DNA of 64,000 nt, from NCBI RefSeq assembly GCF_003478035.1, contig NZ_QUEP01000001.1, forward strand, positions 186,001 to 250,000. The letters are read 5' to 3'. This document shows, one piece after another, positions 50,578-59,707 of this stretch. A model generated the notes under the pieces. It saw only the letters and a program-made list of their open reading frames with translations, was not told where the DNA came from and made no database searches. This DNA comes from Clostridium sp. OF03-18AA (GTDB taxonomy: Bacteria > Bacillota > Clostridia > Lachnospirales > Lachnospiraceae). A program made the translations under genes and the position numbers. The stretch's first letter is position 1. Each line of letters starts with the position of its first letter.

Positions 50578-51452
50578 GCGGATTCCTCCTGTTCGTTGAT
50601 GCCGAGCAGGGATGCCGGGATCGTGTGAGTCATATGGTAAACATGTTCTTCCGGAATTCCGTGATCGACCAGATACTGCATGTATTCCGCAAGTGCGAGT
50701 TCCCAGTGCGGATTTTCCGTCTGTCCGCCGTCGGTGTCGACCATGACATTTCGGTAGCCGACTTCTTTGATGATCTCCAGATTGTCTGCGAGATTGCTCT
50801 TATATTTTCCGCCGCCCATGTTCTGTGCGTAACAGCGCTCCAGGATGACGTTGTAATCCTTCACGAGGCGGAGCTGGTCTTCATGGCTCATTCCCACGAT
50901 CCACCACTCCGGATGGGTGATCACGATATTTTTGACTCCGAGGTCGCGGGCTGCCTCGACGACGGTAAAGATCTCATCAGGTGCGATATGGGCAGTTCCA
51001 AGGACTGCATTGTGATCGCGGACAAGTTCCAGTACAGAGCGCAGTTCCGGAACGATCTTTCCGTCTTTTACGACTTCCACGCACTGGCTCAGATCCTGGC
51101 CCATTTTCTGCATGTGATTTTTTGCGGACTGTGTCGGGAGCCAGACAACTTTTGCTCCAAGACGAAGTGCGGTATCGACGGCTTTCGGATTGATCCCGCC
51201 TACAACGCGGTTTAATGTGATGCTTCCGTACATGGTGAAGTTGTTCGTGTTTCCATGTACGATCTCGTTGTGACGGTTGCAGAGATATGCGCGGTCCATG
51301 GTTGTCCCCTGATGTGTCTTGATGACGATGGCACGCGCGCCGACGCGGATCGCTGCTTCCATGAGTTCGAAGTCATCGTATGCGCGAAGGCGCAGATCCG
51401 GATTCGTATGGACATGCATGTCGATCACGCCTTGCATGAGATCCTGTTTCAT
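50571..51452 (-). CDS. DUF6282 amidohydrolase-like protein
   Basis: A 293-residue TIM-barrel metal-dependent hydrolase. Metal ligands are probably IDMHVHTNPD near the start, the Lys/His in IVIKTHQG, TAHIAPDE and ITHPEW, and an Asp in VDTDGGQ. Family DUF6282. In this context it could open a lactone or hydrolyse a derivative of the transported acid before oxidation. First gene of the operon, read away from LysR, with AGGAGG before its ATG. Confidence 0.78.
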   Translation of the reverse strand: MKQDLMQGVIDMHVHTNPDLRLRAYDDFELMEAAIRVGARAIVIKTHQGTTMDRAYLCNRHNEIVHGNTNNFTMYGSITLNRVVGGINPKAVDTALRLGAKVVWLPTQSAKNHMQKMGQDLSQCVEVVKDGKIVPELRSVLELVRDHNAVLGTAHIAPDEIFTVVEAARDLGVKNIVITHPEWWIVGMSHEDQLRLVKDYNVILERCYAQNMGGGKYKSNLADNLEIIKEVGYRNVMVDTDGGQTENPHWELALAEYMQYLVDHGIPEEHVYHMTHTIPASLLGINEQEESAC

Positions 51453-51595
51453 TCAAATTCCCTCCTGTGTGTTTTTGCTGTCTTCAGAGACATTGATTTT
51501 GCTATGGTTATATTTTATACTAGTCTTGATATAGGGGAAAGTCACAATTTACGATACCAGGTATCGGTAATTCCGATATCTGACGGAGGTGTTTT
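51453..51595. promoter_or_regulatory. Divergent control region with LysR-type palindrome
   Basis: CGATAC-CAG-GTATCG (51552-51566) is a perfect dyad of the LysR T-N11-A type, 30 bases before the LysR start. AT-rich -10-like sequences for both directions lie at 51495-51535. It probably controls the operon on the left. Confidence 0.65.
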
Positions 51596-52516
51596 ATGGA
51601 CTTAAAAGAGCTGGATTACATTGTAACCGTTGCCGATGAGGGGAGCATTTCCCGGGCGGCGGAAAAATTGTTTATGGCGCAGTCAAGTCTCAGTCAGGCT
51701 GTCCGTCTGATCGAACAGGATCTCGGTACATCTGTTTTTGTCCGCACTGCCAGAGGAGTCCGCCTGACGGCTGCCGGGGAGGCGTTTATTTCTCATGCCA
51801 GACAGATCCTGCAGCAGTACCGGGAAGCGCGCAGTGAGGCTTCTGATATCGAAAACTTAAAAGGCGGGACGATCATCTTTGGGATCAGCACCTACCGGGG
51901 AACGTATCTGCTGCCGCCGGTCCTGAAAAAATTTCACGAGCGTTATCCAAAGGTGCATGTGGAGATCAGCGAGATGGACAGTATTGATCTGGAAAACCAG
52001 ATCCTGGAGGGAATCCTGGATCTCGCACTGATCGCAGCACCTCCGGTCCGGATCAAGCATGGATTCGAGGAACTGATGAGGGATGAGATCATGCTCGTCA
52101 CTACGAAAGAGCATCCTGTCATGAAATATGCACACGAATGCGAGAATGATCCGGAAGAACTGTGGATCGATCTGAAGGATACCGCCCCGTATGAATATAT
52201 TTTAGGTCCGCCGAACACGGTACTCGGCCGGACGGCACGCCATTCTCTGCGGGAAGCAGGTGTGGAACCTATCGGACTCGATACATACCTTTCCGCGGCG
52301 TTTGCGGCAGCTGTTGCGCGGGAAGGTGTTGCGCTGGCCTTTACCTACCGGTCCTGCCGGATCATGCGGGATGGATTCCGGTATCTGCGGATCGGAAAAG
52401 AGGGGATTTTCCTGGACCTTGCACTGGTCTGGCCGGCAGGAAAATACCGGTCCAGGGCGGCGAAAGCGCTCGCGGATCTGCTCCATGAGATGGCACCGGA
52501 ACTGCTTCACCGATAG
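51596..52516 (+). CDS. LysR-family regulator
   Basis: A 306-residue protein. Winged HTH at residues 1-60 (LDYIVTVADEGSISRAAEKL, QSSLSQAVRLIEQDLG), then a periplasmic-binding-like effector domain. It is divergent from the DUF6282/MatC/dehydrogenase operon and most likely activates it upon binding the organic acid. Confidence 0.9.
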   Translation: MDLKELDYIVTVADEGSISRAAEKLFMAQSSLSQAVRLIEQDLGTSVFVRTARGVRLTAAGEAFISHARQILQQYREARSEASDIENLKGGTIIFGISTYRGTYLLPPVLKKFHERYPKVHVEISEMDSIDLENQILEGILDLALIAAPPVRIKHGFEELMRDEIMLVTTKEHPVMKYAHECENDPEELWIDLKDTAPYEYILGPPNTVLGRTARHSLREAGVEPIGLDTYLSAAFAAAVAREGVALAFTYRSCRIMRDGFRYLRIGKEGIFLDLALVWPAGKYRSRAAKALADLLHEMAPELLHR

Positions 52517-52691
52517 GATTTGACAGAGACACACTTGTATGTGTATAATAGAAATCAATGCATGACAATTTAACAGACTGGCGCGTCGTGGTGGTGAAGC
52601 TTTTTGTCGGTGCCGGTCTGGAACGACGGCTGTAAGAGGGGAAATGACAGAACAGCCGGAAAGATCGATCTGAAAAGGAGAAAAGAAAATT

Positions 52692-54083
52692 ATGGTGTTA
52701 GCAGTCATCGAAGCGGTGTACCGCTTCCTGTGGGGAGATCTGTTCACGATCCCGATCGGCAACGGAAATGGGATCGGAATCCCTCTTCTCGTGTTGCTTT
52801 TGATCCCAACGGGGATCTATTTTACGATCCGGACGAAATTCCTTCCGGTCCGGCTGTTTCCGGATATGATCCGGGCGCTGGGCGGAAAAAAGAAGGAAGA
52901 AGGCGGTCTGTCACCGGTGCAGACCTTGTTTGTGTCGACAGCGACCCGTGTGGGAATGGGAAATCTCGTCGGAGTTGTCGCTGCGATCTCTGCGGGCGGC
53001 GCGGGAGCCGTGTTCTGGATGTGGATCTCGGCGATCTTTGGTTCCTCCACGGCATTTGTGGAGGCAGCCCTGGCGCATCTATACAAAGAAAAAGATCCGC
53101 TCTACGGCGGATATCACGGCGGTCCGGCTTATTATATCCACAGCTATGCGGAGCGCGTGAGAAAAAAGAAATTGAAACACTCCATCGTTGCCGTTTTGTT
53201 TGCGCTGTCCGGTCTGATCTGCTGGGGCGGGATCAGCCAGGTCATCAGCAATTCGGTGGCATCGGCATTTAAAAATGCATTTGGAATCTCACCAATGATC
53301 ACGACGGTCATTCTTGTTGTGCTCTCGGCGTTGATCGTCTTAAGAAAAAATGCAACGGTCCGCGCGCTGGATGTGATCGTTCCGATCATGGCGGGATGTT
53401 ATTTTGTGATCACCCTGTTCATCATCGCGACGCATCTCGGAAGCGTTCCGGGCGTTTTCAAGAGGATTTTTGAGGAGGCATTCGGACTCCGCCAGATCGC
53501 AGCGGGCGGTTTTGGCGCGGTTCTCATGAACGGAGTCAAGCGCGGTCTGTTCTCCAACGAGGCCGGTTCCGGTTCCGCACCGTGTGCAGCGGCAGCGGCG
53601 GAGGAGAGTGACCCGGTAAAGGTCGGACTTGTCCAGGCACTAGGCGTATTTATCGATACGATCGTGATCTGCAGCTGCACGGCGATGATCATGCTGCTTG
53701 TCCCGGAGGAACTGACGATGGGACTCGCAGGAATGGACCTTCTCCAGAAAGTCATGAGCTACTATATGGGCGAGTTCGGAGTGGTCTTTATCGCCATCAC
53801 GCTGGCATTGTTCAGTTTCTCGACATTCCTCGGAATCCTGTTCTATGCGCGTTCCAACGTGGCATACCTCTTCGGAAACCGCTGGTGCTATCAGACTCTT
53901 TATAAGATCTTCGCCCTGATCATGCTGTTTGTCGGCGGTCTTCAGGCCTACACAGTCGTCTGGGACCTCGGCGATGTCGGCGTCGGACTGATGACCGTGT
54001 TCAACCTCATGGTACTGTTCCCGCTGTCCGGGGAGGCGCTGCGGGCGTTGAGGGAGTATGAAGAGAAGAAAAAGATGAAGTGA
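52692..54083 (+). CDS. Alanine/glycine:cation symporter (AGCS family)
   Basis: A 463-residue membrane protein of about 11 helices. The family signature GNLVGVVAAISAGGAGAVFWMW (in parts), FGSSTAFVEAALAHLYKEKD and GLFSNEAGSGSAPCAAA are conserved. It imports alanine or glycine with Na+ or H+. AAAAGGAGAA precedes ATG. Single gene; terminator follows. Confidence 0.93.
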   Translation: MVLAVIEAVYRFLWGDLFTIPIGNGNGIGIPLLVLLLIPTGIYFTIRTKFLPVRLFPDMIRALGGKKKEEGGLSPVQTLFVSTATRVGMGNLVGVVAAISAGGAGAVFWMWISAIFGSSTAFVEAALAHLYKEKDPLYGGYHGGPAYYIHSYAERVRKKKLKHSIVAVLFALSGLICWGGISQVISNSVASAFKNAFGISPMITTVILVVLSALIVLRKNATVRALDVIVPIMAGCYFVITLFIIATHLGSVPGVFKRIFEEAFGLRQIAAGGFGAVLMNGVKRGLFSNEAGSGSAPCAAAAAEESDPVKVGLVQALGVFIDTIVICSCTAMIMLLVPEELTMGLAGMDLLQKVMSYYMGEFGVVFIAITLALFSFSTFLGILFYARSNVAYLFGNRWCYQTLYKIFALIMLFVGGLQAYTVVWDLGDVGVGLMTVFNLMVLFPLSGEALRALREYEEKKKMK

Positions 54084-54161
54084 AATGCTGGAAAAGAATA
54101 GAAAAGCGGCAGAAATCTGAAAAACTGTGAGCGGAGGAACGGGACAGTTCCATGATCGCAT

Positions 54162-54221
54162 AAAAAGATCCGTCAGGATACCGGGGGGAAGAAATTTTCG
54201 GTATTTTGGCGGATCTTTTTT
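54162..54221 (+). terminator. Terminator of the symporter gene
   Basis: GATCCG (54167-54172) pairs with CGGATC (54210-54215), with inner pairs ATACC/GGTAT, and Ts follow. Confidence 0.75.
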
Positions 54222-54230
54222 GTTTGATCA

Positions 54231-54419
54231 TCATCCCGGAAACACCGCCTCGATCGTCAGCGACTTCCCATCCTTCGTGGACGCCTGGATCTTTCCGCGG
54301 TGCGTGTTCACGATGGCTTTTGCGATCGCGAGACCGATCCCGTAGCCGCCGGTCGCGAAATTCCTCGATCGGTCGGAGCGGTAGAAACGGTCAAAAAGGT
54401 GCGGGAGCTCAGTAGGATC
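54231..54419 (-). pseudogene. Histidine kinase remnant (HATPase C-terminal end)
   Basis: On the minus strand the last ~62 residues of a sensor kinase are intact: LPHLFDRFYRSDRSRN, the G2 box ATGGYGIGLAIAKAIV and the closing strands to a proper stop. The kinase homology begins abruptly at about 54419. Everything before it (sensor, DHp, N and G1 boxes) is missing. The frame runs on to 54506 but encodes unrelated residues. It is a broken gene end. Confidence 0.75.
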
Positions 54420-54989
54420 GACCTCAGATGCCGTGTTGAAACTGTGAGAACCGACATGCTGGAGCTGCTGAAGAAATTTCCGGACGATCAGAGGTCCGGA
54501 TTCCACGCGGTCCAGTATATCTGTTCCAGGATCAAATTGCCGGAGAGCATGATGGAGAAGTTAAAGAGGAAAGCGCTGCCGGAGACACTGGAGTCGGCAC
54601 TCTGTGAAGTCCATGATGCGGTGGGAGTCCGGGTCATCTGTTCCTTTGCGGATGATGTGTTCCGGGTGGAAAAATGGCTGAAAAGTCAGGAAAACTATGA
54701 ACTGGTCAAAGAAAAGGACTACATTTCATATCCGAAGCCAAACGGGTATCGCGGGATCCATCTGATCCTTCGGGGAATGACCGGAAAAACGGCGGGAACT
54801 TATGTGGAGATCCAGCTCCGGACGATCGCCATGGATTTCTGGGCGAGCCTGGAACACCAGCTGAAATATAAAAAGGAGATCGGACATGCGGCGATGATGA
54901 GCGGGGAATTAAAGCAGTGCGCGGATGATATCGCGTCCGTAGATCTTTCGATGCAGACGATCCGCGATATCATCGAGGCGGAAGAGTGA
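54399..54989 (+). CDS. Second small alarmone synthetase, 5' end rearranged
   Basis: About 196 residues if GTG 54399 is used. Synthetase homology is good from 54420: RCRVETVRTDMLELL, SRIKLPESMMEKLKRK, VGVRVICSFADDVFRVE, KPNGYRGIHLILRGM and VEIQLRTIAMDFWASLEHQ with catalytic Glu. The native N-terminal ~40 residues seen in the copy at 23739 are absent. In their place the frame reads back through the kinase remnant. No convincing ribosome binding site is seen. It may be silenced or translated weakly. Confidence 0.65.
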   Translation: MRELSRIDLRCRVETVRTDMLELLKKFPDDQRSGFHAVQYICSRIKLPESMMEKLKRKALPETLESALCEVHDAVGVRVICSFADDVFRVEKWLKSQENYELVKEKDYISYPKPNGYRGIHLILRGMTGKTAGTYVEIQLRTIAMDFWASLEHQLKYKKEIGHAAMMSGELKQCADDIASVDLSMQTIRDIIEAEE

Positions 54990-54996
54990 AAAGCTC

Positions 54997-55425
54997 TCAG
55001 CCGCGGATCCGCGCATGGATCCCGGAAGTGAGATTCGGGTGTTTCAGACCGCAGATCCGCTGTTTCGGGCTGCCGCCGATGAAGACGCGTTTCCAGACAT
55101 CCTGGTCCAGTTCATCGTCATGGACATACACTTCGATATCGGTCATCGGCGGGAGCGGAGTTCCGCCAAGAGTGAAGCTGCCGGATGGATCCTGGATCAG
55201 GATCCCCTCTTTCACGACGTCTTTCTGCATATAAGAAGCGGCAAACTGAGCGGAGGAGAGATGTGTGATGAGTTCCAGCATCAGGTCGATCTTCAGGCTT
55301 TCCTCGGCGGACATTTCCAGTTTATTCAGAGCGCTTGTGAGTACGGATTCATATTTTTCGAGAAAATTTCCGCATGCGGATTCCAGCGTGGAGAGATCCT
55401 GCTTCAGTTCGTTTGTGATTTCCAT
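54997..55425 (-). CDS. Small protein with DUF5348-like C-terminus
   Basis: A 142-residue acidic protein. Helical first half (LKQDLSTLESACGNFLEKYE and a second helix), then a beta part GSFTLGGTPLPPMTDIEVYV and KRVFIGGSPKQR that resembles DUF5348 domains of mobile elements. AGGAGG precedes its ATG. It converges on the alarmone synthetase. Function unknown. Confidence 0.5.
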   Translation of the reverse strand: MEITNELKQDLSTLESACGNFLEKYESVLTSALNKLEMSAEESLKIDLMLELITHLSSAQFAASYMQKDVVKEGILIQDPSGSFTLGGTPLPPMTDIEVYVHDDELDQDVWKRVFIGGSPKQRICGLKHPNLTSGIHARIRG

Positions 55426-55520
55426 AAAGACATCCTCCTTTAAATATATTTGGGAATTGAGAAACCTGCTCCGGAAACGGCAGCAGGATTATTTTTCATG
55501 ATGATAATCCAATAATTTCC

Positions 55521-55549
55521 ACCGATGACATTCACTGAATGTCATCGGT
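55521..55549. promoter_or_regulatory. 29-bp perfect palindrome before the XRE gene
   Basis: ACCGATGACATTCA - C - TGAATGTCATCGGT. A related half, GTGACAATCAGTGAATG, lies at 55577-55593. Situated between the DUF5348-like gene (left) and the XRE gene (right), it is a strong candidate operator. Confidence 0.7.
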
Positions 55550-55615
55550 GTTTCAATAATAACATATATTGTTTGGAGTGACAATCAGTGAATGCCAAAC
55601 AAGGAGTGTTATTAT

Positions 55616-55879
55616 ATGTATAAAAATAAAACAATATCCGGCAGGAACAATATCTGCGGGATCAAAATTCATGAGCTTCGCTGTGCGATGACGGATGTAT
55701 CGCAGAAGCATCTGGCGGACATGCTCCAGCTCAAGGGACTGGATCTCGATAAGAATGCGATCCAGAGGATCGAGAGCGGGAAGCGGTTTGTGACCGATAT
55801 TGAGCTGCGTTATTTCGCAAAGGTCTTAAACGTCAGTTATGAGGCACTTCTGGATCCGGATGTTCCTGAGAATGAGTAA
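55616..55879 (+). CDS. XRE-family regulator, short
   Basis: An 87-residue protein with a single HTH: GIKIHELRCAMTDVSQKHLA, DKNAIQRIESGKRFVTDIE, and a closing LRYFAKVLNVSYEALL. ATG 55616 is preferred for GGAG 9 bases upstream. It probably binds the palindromes upstream. Its 3' end overlaps the opposing gene by 47 bases. Confidence 0.78.
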   Translation: MYKNKTISGRNNICGIKIHELRCAMTDVSQKHLADMLQLKGLDLDKNAIQRIESGKRFVTDIELRYFAKVLNVSYEALLDPDVPENE

Positions 55880-56264
55880 AAGCTTTTGTGTAGTAATTTC
55901 CCGCAAACAGATCTGAACGTGCTTTCGACCGTCTGTTTGAGGAAAAATCGTCTTTTTCCTGAAAGAGAAGACCGATATGGTACGGAAAACCGCCGTCAAA
56001 GATGCGGTGGTAGGCGGGACTTCCGTCCTCACGGATCAGGAGTGTTTCCAGCGGAACCTGAAATAATTCACCGAGTACCAGCATATTCGGGAGGGAAGGA
56101 AAGGATTCCCCCCGGAGCCATTTATAGATCGACTGGGGACTGTCCAGTTCCAGCGCGTCCTGGAGATCCCGCACGGTCATTTTTCTTCTTCGCATTTCAT
56201 CCCGGATCTTTTTTCCGGTCAGTTTTTTCGACAGATTTTTCATACTTTCAATCTTATCCTCCAT
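55833..56264 (-). CDS. XRE-family regulator with C-terminal extension
   Basis: A 143-residue protein. HTH at residues ~15-75 (GKKIRDEMRRRKMTVRDLQDA, SPQSIYKWLRGESFPSLPNM), followed by LGELFQVPLETLLI and a C-terminal ~60 residues of unknown fold. It likely regulates host genes; the overlap with the previous gene is tail to tail. Confidence 0.75.
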   Translation of the reverse strand: MEDKIESMKNLSKKLTGKKIRDEMRRRKMTVRDLQDALELDSPQSIYKWLRGESFPSLPNMLVLGELFQVPLETLLIREDGSPAYHRIFDGGFPYHIGLLFQEKDDFSSNRRSKARSDLFAGNYYTKAFTHSQEHPDPEVPHN

Positions 56265-56722
56265 ATTTCCAATCAGAACAGATCAATATCAACTGTCGGA
56301 CATAAAAAACGCAGCCGGCAGCCGGATGGGAAAGTATTCAATATATTTTCAAGGGAAACGGACGGCGGATCCTTGCCGGCCGGTGTGAAGATCTGAAGCC
56401 TTTGTTCTGCAGGCAGGTCTATCATACTATAAAATTCCGGGTTTGTCTTGAACTAAAAGGTTAAAATGAGAAATTTTATGAAAAAATATCAGGGCAGTGG
56501 ATCCGGGGAGATGTACAGCTTACAGCGGGAAAGACAGAAAATGCACTTTTTTCAGATGTAATGGGAAATAAAGACAAAAAAGATGGAAAACAGGAATCCG
56601 GCAGGACTGTCTTATCCCCGGACAGGAACCGGGAAAATGGTCTGCAGGGAATCTGTTTTCCACCTCTGAAAAATATAAATGATGTTATTTTACGCATTGG
56701 AGACTGAGCTGCTCCGCTCCGG
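56265..56722. other. Intergenic region without visible gene
   Basis: Contains a minus-strand -10-like TATGAT near 56410-56425 that could drive the XRE gene. A pyrimidine/purine-rich stretch lies before the MATE gene end. No coding or structured element stands out. Confidence 0.4.
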
Positions 56723-58087
56723 TTACTTTTCCTGACGTGCCTTTAACGGAAGGATTTCTTTCCGATACACATAGCCGAGGCAGACTGCACTGAAAATGAT
56801 CGCGAAAACTTCGGCGATCGGGAATGCGAACCATACGACATGAAGTCCTCCGAGTTTCGCAAAAACAAATGCGACCGGGAGAAGAACGAACAGCTGACGG
56901 AACACGGAGATCCATAAGCTCAGCATGCCGTGACCAAGCGCCTGGAACATGGAAGAGCAGACGATGGAGAATCCGGCGAACAGGAAGCTCAGGGAGATGG
57001 TCCGGAGTGCCGGGATGCCGATGGAGAGCATGGTGTCGGAGGCGCTGAAGATCATTAGGAGCTTATCCGGTATGAGCTGAACGACCGCTAAACCGATCAG
57101 CATGATCGTTACGGCATACATGGCAGCGAGCTTCAGGGTTCCCATGATGCGGTCCGGCTTTCCGGCGCCGTAGTTGTAGGCGATGATCGGGACCGTTCCG
57201 TTGTTCAGACCGAAGACCGGCATGAACACGAAGCTCTGGAGCTTAAAGTAGATGCCGAACACCGCAGTCGCCGTGGAGGAGAATGCGATGAGGATCTTGT
57301 TCATTCCGAAGGTCATGACACTTCCGATGGATGCCATGATGATGGACGGAATACCGACTGCATAAATATGGCTGATGATCTCGCTGTTTGGTTTAAAGTC
57401 ACGGAGAGAGATCGTGATCTCATGGTTTCTCGTCTTGTTAAAGAAGAAACCGAGACAAAAGGCGATGATCTGCCCGATCACGGTAGCGCCGGCCGCACCC
57501 GCGATCCCGAGAGCAGGCGCCCCGAAATAACCGAAGATCAGGATCGGATCCAGAACGATGTTGATGATCGCGCCGAGACCCTGGGTGTACATGGAGTAGA
57601 TCGTTTTTCCGGTGGACTGTAAGAGACGCTCACAGGCGATCTCCATGAAAAGTCCGAAGGAAGCGATCGTGCAGACTCTTAAATAAGTAGTTCCGAGATC
57701 CACGATCTCCTCGATATCGGTCTGGAGACAGAAGAACTGTCTTGCAAAGCAGAGGCCGAAGAGTGCAAATACGACATAGCTCAATGCAGCAAGGAACAGA
57801 GCGTGATCCGCAATCTTGTTGGCGCGTTCAAAGTTCTTTTCCCCAAGGTTTCTCGAGAGGGCGGCGTTGACACCGACGCCGGTTCCGGTCGCAACGGCGA
57901 TCATCAGGTTCTGGGCCGGGAACGCCAGGGATACGGCGGTCAGGGCATTTTCACTGAGCTGTGCGACGAACATACTGTCGACAATGTTATAAAGTGCCTG
58001 GACGAGCATCGAGATCATCATCGGCACGGACATGGAGATCAGAAGCCGGTTTAGCGGCATGACTCCCATCTTGTTTTCTGTTGCCAT
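56723..58087 (-). CDS. MATE-family efflux transporter
   Basis: A 454-residue protein with 12 helices in two halves. MSVPMMISMLVQALYNIVDSMFV and GVGVNAALSRNLGEKN are typical of the first half, GLNNGTVPIIAYNYGAGKPDR of the second. It exports drugs or metabolites using Na+ or H+ gradients. AAAGGAGTC precedes ATG 58087. Single-gene unit. Confidence 0.93.
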   Translation of the reverse strand: MATENKMGVMPLNRLLISMSVPMMISMLVQALYNIVDSMFVAQLSENALTAVSLAFPAQNLMIAVATGTGVGVNAALSRNLGEKNFERANKIADHALFLAALSYVVFALFGLCFARQFFCLQTDIEEIVDLGTTYLRVCTIASFGLFMEIACERLLQSTGKTIYSMYTQGLGAIINIVLDPILIFGYFGAPALGIAGAAGATVIGQIIAFCLGFFFNKTRNHEITISLRDFKPNSEIISHIYAVGIPSIIMASIGSVMTFGMNKILIAFSSTATAVFGIYFKLQSFVFMPVFGLNNGTVPIIAYNYGAGKPDRIMGTLKLAAMYAVTIMLIGLAVVQLIPDKLLMIFSASDTMLSIGIPALRTISLSFLFAGFSIVCSSMFQALGHGMLSLWISVFRQLFVLLPVAFVFAKLGGLHVVWFAFPIAEVFAIIFSAVCLGYVYRKEILPLKARQEK

Positions 58088-58656
58088 AGAACATGACTCC
58101 TTTCATACATACATCCCTGCCTGTTTTCAGAAAAGAAAAAATGTAGGTAACGATTCAGCAGGTCTGCGCAGTTGCTGCGCTGACCGTAAGAAAGCCTTGA
58201 CTTGAGGGAAAAATTCCATCGGCGCAGCGATCTGGAATGGATTTTTGCTCATAGCTTGCCATGCATCCGAAGGGAAGCTCCGGGGGAGATTCCAGTAGGT
58301 GTGAAGGTACTGAACAGTTACAAATGTGGAAAGACTGCCGAAAGTTTGTACTTTGGCAGTCAGGATTCCTGAAAAAGGCATACTGTCTGGCATTATACGA
58401 CAAATAAAAATGTTCGTCAACATAGATCTCATAGGTTGCCGTGCCGGGGGAAGAGTTTTGCTGATCTTAGCGGATTTTGCCGGATTGACAAAAGGGCGGG
58501 GGCGGCGTATCATAAAAACGATGCGGTAATTTTTGCGGACAGAGTGTGTCCGTGTACTGCAGCATGAAAATTTCATGGTTTCCGTCTGAGAAAAACGAGG
58601 AAAGCTGTGTACAGAGCAGAGAGCGGAAACTTATATTAATGAATAGGAGAGAAAGA
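58088..58656. other. Intergenic region with 175-bp terminal-repeat element
   Basis: Holds the MATE promoter on the left and the nudC promoter on the right. Most of it is the element at 58147-58321. A hairpin of GTACTTTGGCAG/CTGCCGAAAG parts lies near 58330-58360. No gene is seen. Confidence 0.45.
58147..58321. repeat. 175-bp element with terminal inverted repeats
   Basis: The left end is GTAACGATTCAGCA; the right end is the reverse complement of GTAACTGTTCAGTA (11 of 14 equal). The left end continues GGTCTGCGCA as in the copy at 42084-42107. It has internal dyads but no gene, in the style of a MITE. Confidence 0.55.
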
Positions 58657-59541
58657 ATGATCCAGGAAATCGCCCCACATAAATTTGATCTGACTTACGG
58701 ACAGCCGAAGGCGCAGGATGAGGACTTTGTCCTCTTTATCAAGAAGAGCAAGACACTTTTGAGAAAAACAGCTGAGGGGAATCATGAGATTCCGAAGTTT
58801 TCTGATTTCCAGGAAGACAAAGAAGCGCTGAAAGAGAACGCGTACTATCTGTTCGCGATCGATGGAAATCATTATTATTATGTGACAGAGATGCCGGAAC
58901 ATGTCTCCGACGCATATGAGCTCTGCCCGACAGCGGCATATCGGAAGATGCATCCGATGTACCAGGCGTTCGCAGGGATCACTGCTACCCAGCTTCACCG
59001 CTTTAAGGAGAGCAGAAAGTACTGCGGATGCTGCGGTCACCTGATGGAAAACAGCAAGACCGAGCGCGCGCTGGTATGCCCGGAGTGCGGACAGACTGAG
59101 TATCCGAAGATCTCCCCGGCTGTGATCGTTGCGATTTCCGATGGGGACCGTCTCCTGATGTCCAGATACCGTGTGAACAACAATCCGTACCGCGGATATG
59201 CGCTGATCGCCGGTTTTGTAGAGATCGGAGAGAGTTTTGAGGAGACGATCCACCGCGAGGTCATGGAGGAAGTTGGCCTGAAGGTCAAAAATATCCGCTA
59301 TTATAAGAGCCAGCCGTGGGCATTCTCCGACACGGAGATGATCGGATTCTTCGCGGAGCTCGATGGACCGGACAAGATCAAGCTTCAGGAGGACGAGCTC
59401 TCCGAGGCTGGCTGGTACCACCGCGATGAGATCCCGGATGAGACGATGATGAACAGCATTGGAAGTGAGCTTAAGATGGTGTTCAAGTACGGAAGTCTCG
59501 AGAAGTTCTATGAGGCGACCGGGTATCACGACGAAAATTAG
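58657..59541 (+). CDS. nudC: NAD+ diphosphatase (NudC-type Nudix hydrolase)
   Basis: A 294-residue protein. A zinc ribbon with Cys at ~123, 126, 141 and 144 (YCGCCGH, CPECGQ) precedes the Nudix domain. The Nudix box GFVEIGESFEETIHREVMEE and VGL spans ~186-208. The NudC motif SQPWAFSDTEMIGF is present. It splits NAD(H) into NMN and AMP and may decap NAD-RNA. ATG 58657 is chosen because AGGAG lies eight bases upstream; ATG 58639 lacks a site. Confidence 0.9.
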   Translation: MIQEIAPHKFDLTYGQPKAQDEDFVLFIKKSKTLLRKTAEGNHEIPKFSDFQEDKEALKENAYYLFAIDGNHYYYVTEMPEHVSDAYELCPTAAYRKMHPMYQAFAGITATQLHRFKESRKYCGCCGHLMENSKTERALVCPECGQTEYPKISPAVIVAISDGDRLLMSRYRVNNNPYRGYALIAGFVEIGESFEETIHREVMEEVGLKVKNIRYYKSQPWAFSDTEMIGFFAELDGPDKIKLQEDELSEAGWYHRDEIPDETMMNSIGSELKMVFKYGSLEKFYEATGYHDEN

Positions 59542-59616
59542 GGATATGGGAATATCGGATCAAGTGTGATCCTGATGGGGATCCTGCAGAAAGAATCGAT
59601 GGCAGGTTGTAAATTG

Positions 59617-59673
59617 AAAAAAAGCCGGAGACTGAATTTCAGACTGTACGAGAAATTCAGTTTCCGGCTTTTT
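59617..59673. terminator. Bidirectional terminator between nudC and lysR
   Basis: AAAAGCCGGA-GACTGAATTTC pairs with GAAATTCAGT-TTCCGGCTTTT. Confidence 0.88.
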
Positions 59674-59707
59674 GCAACAGAAATTTTCTGCTAAAAAGAC
59701 AGATGGA

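Noticed and set aside
58127-58576. 149-codon minus-strand frame in the gap before nudC
   Set aside because: It covers the terminal-repeat element and has no ribosome binding site or domain.
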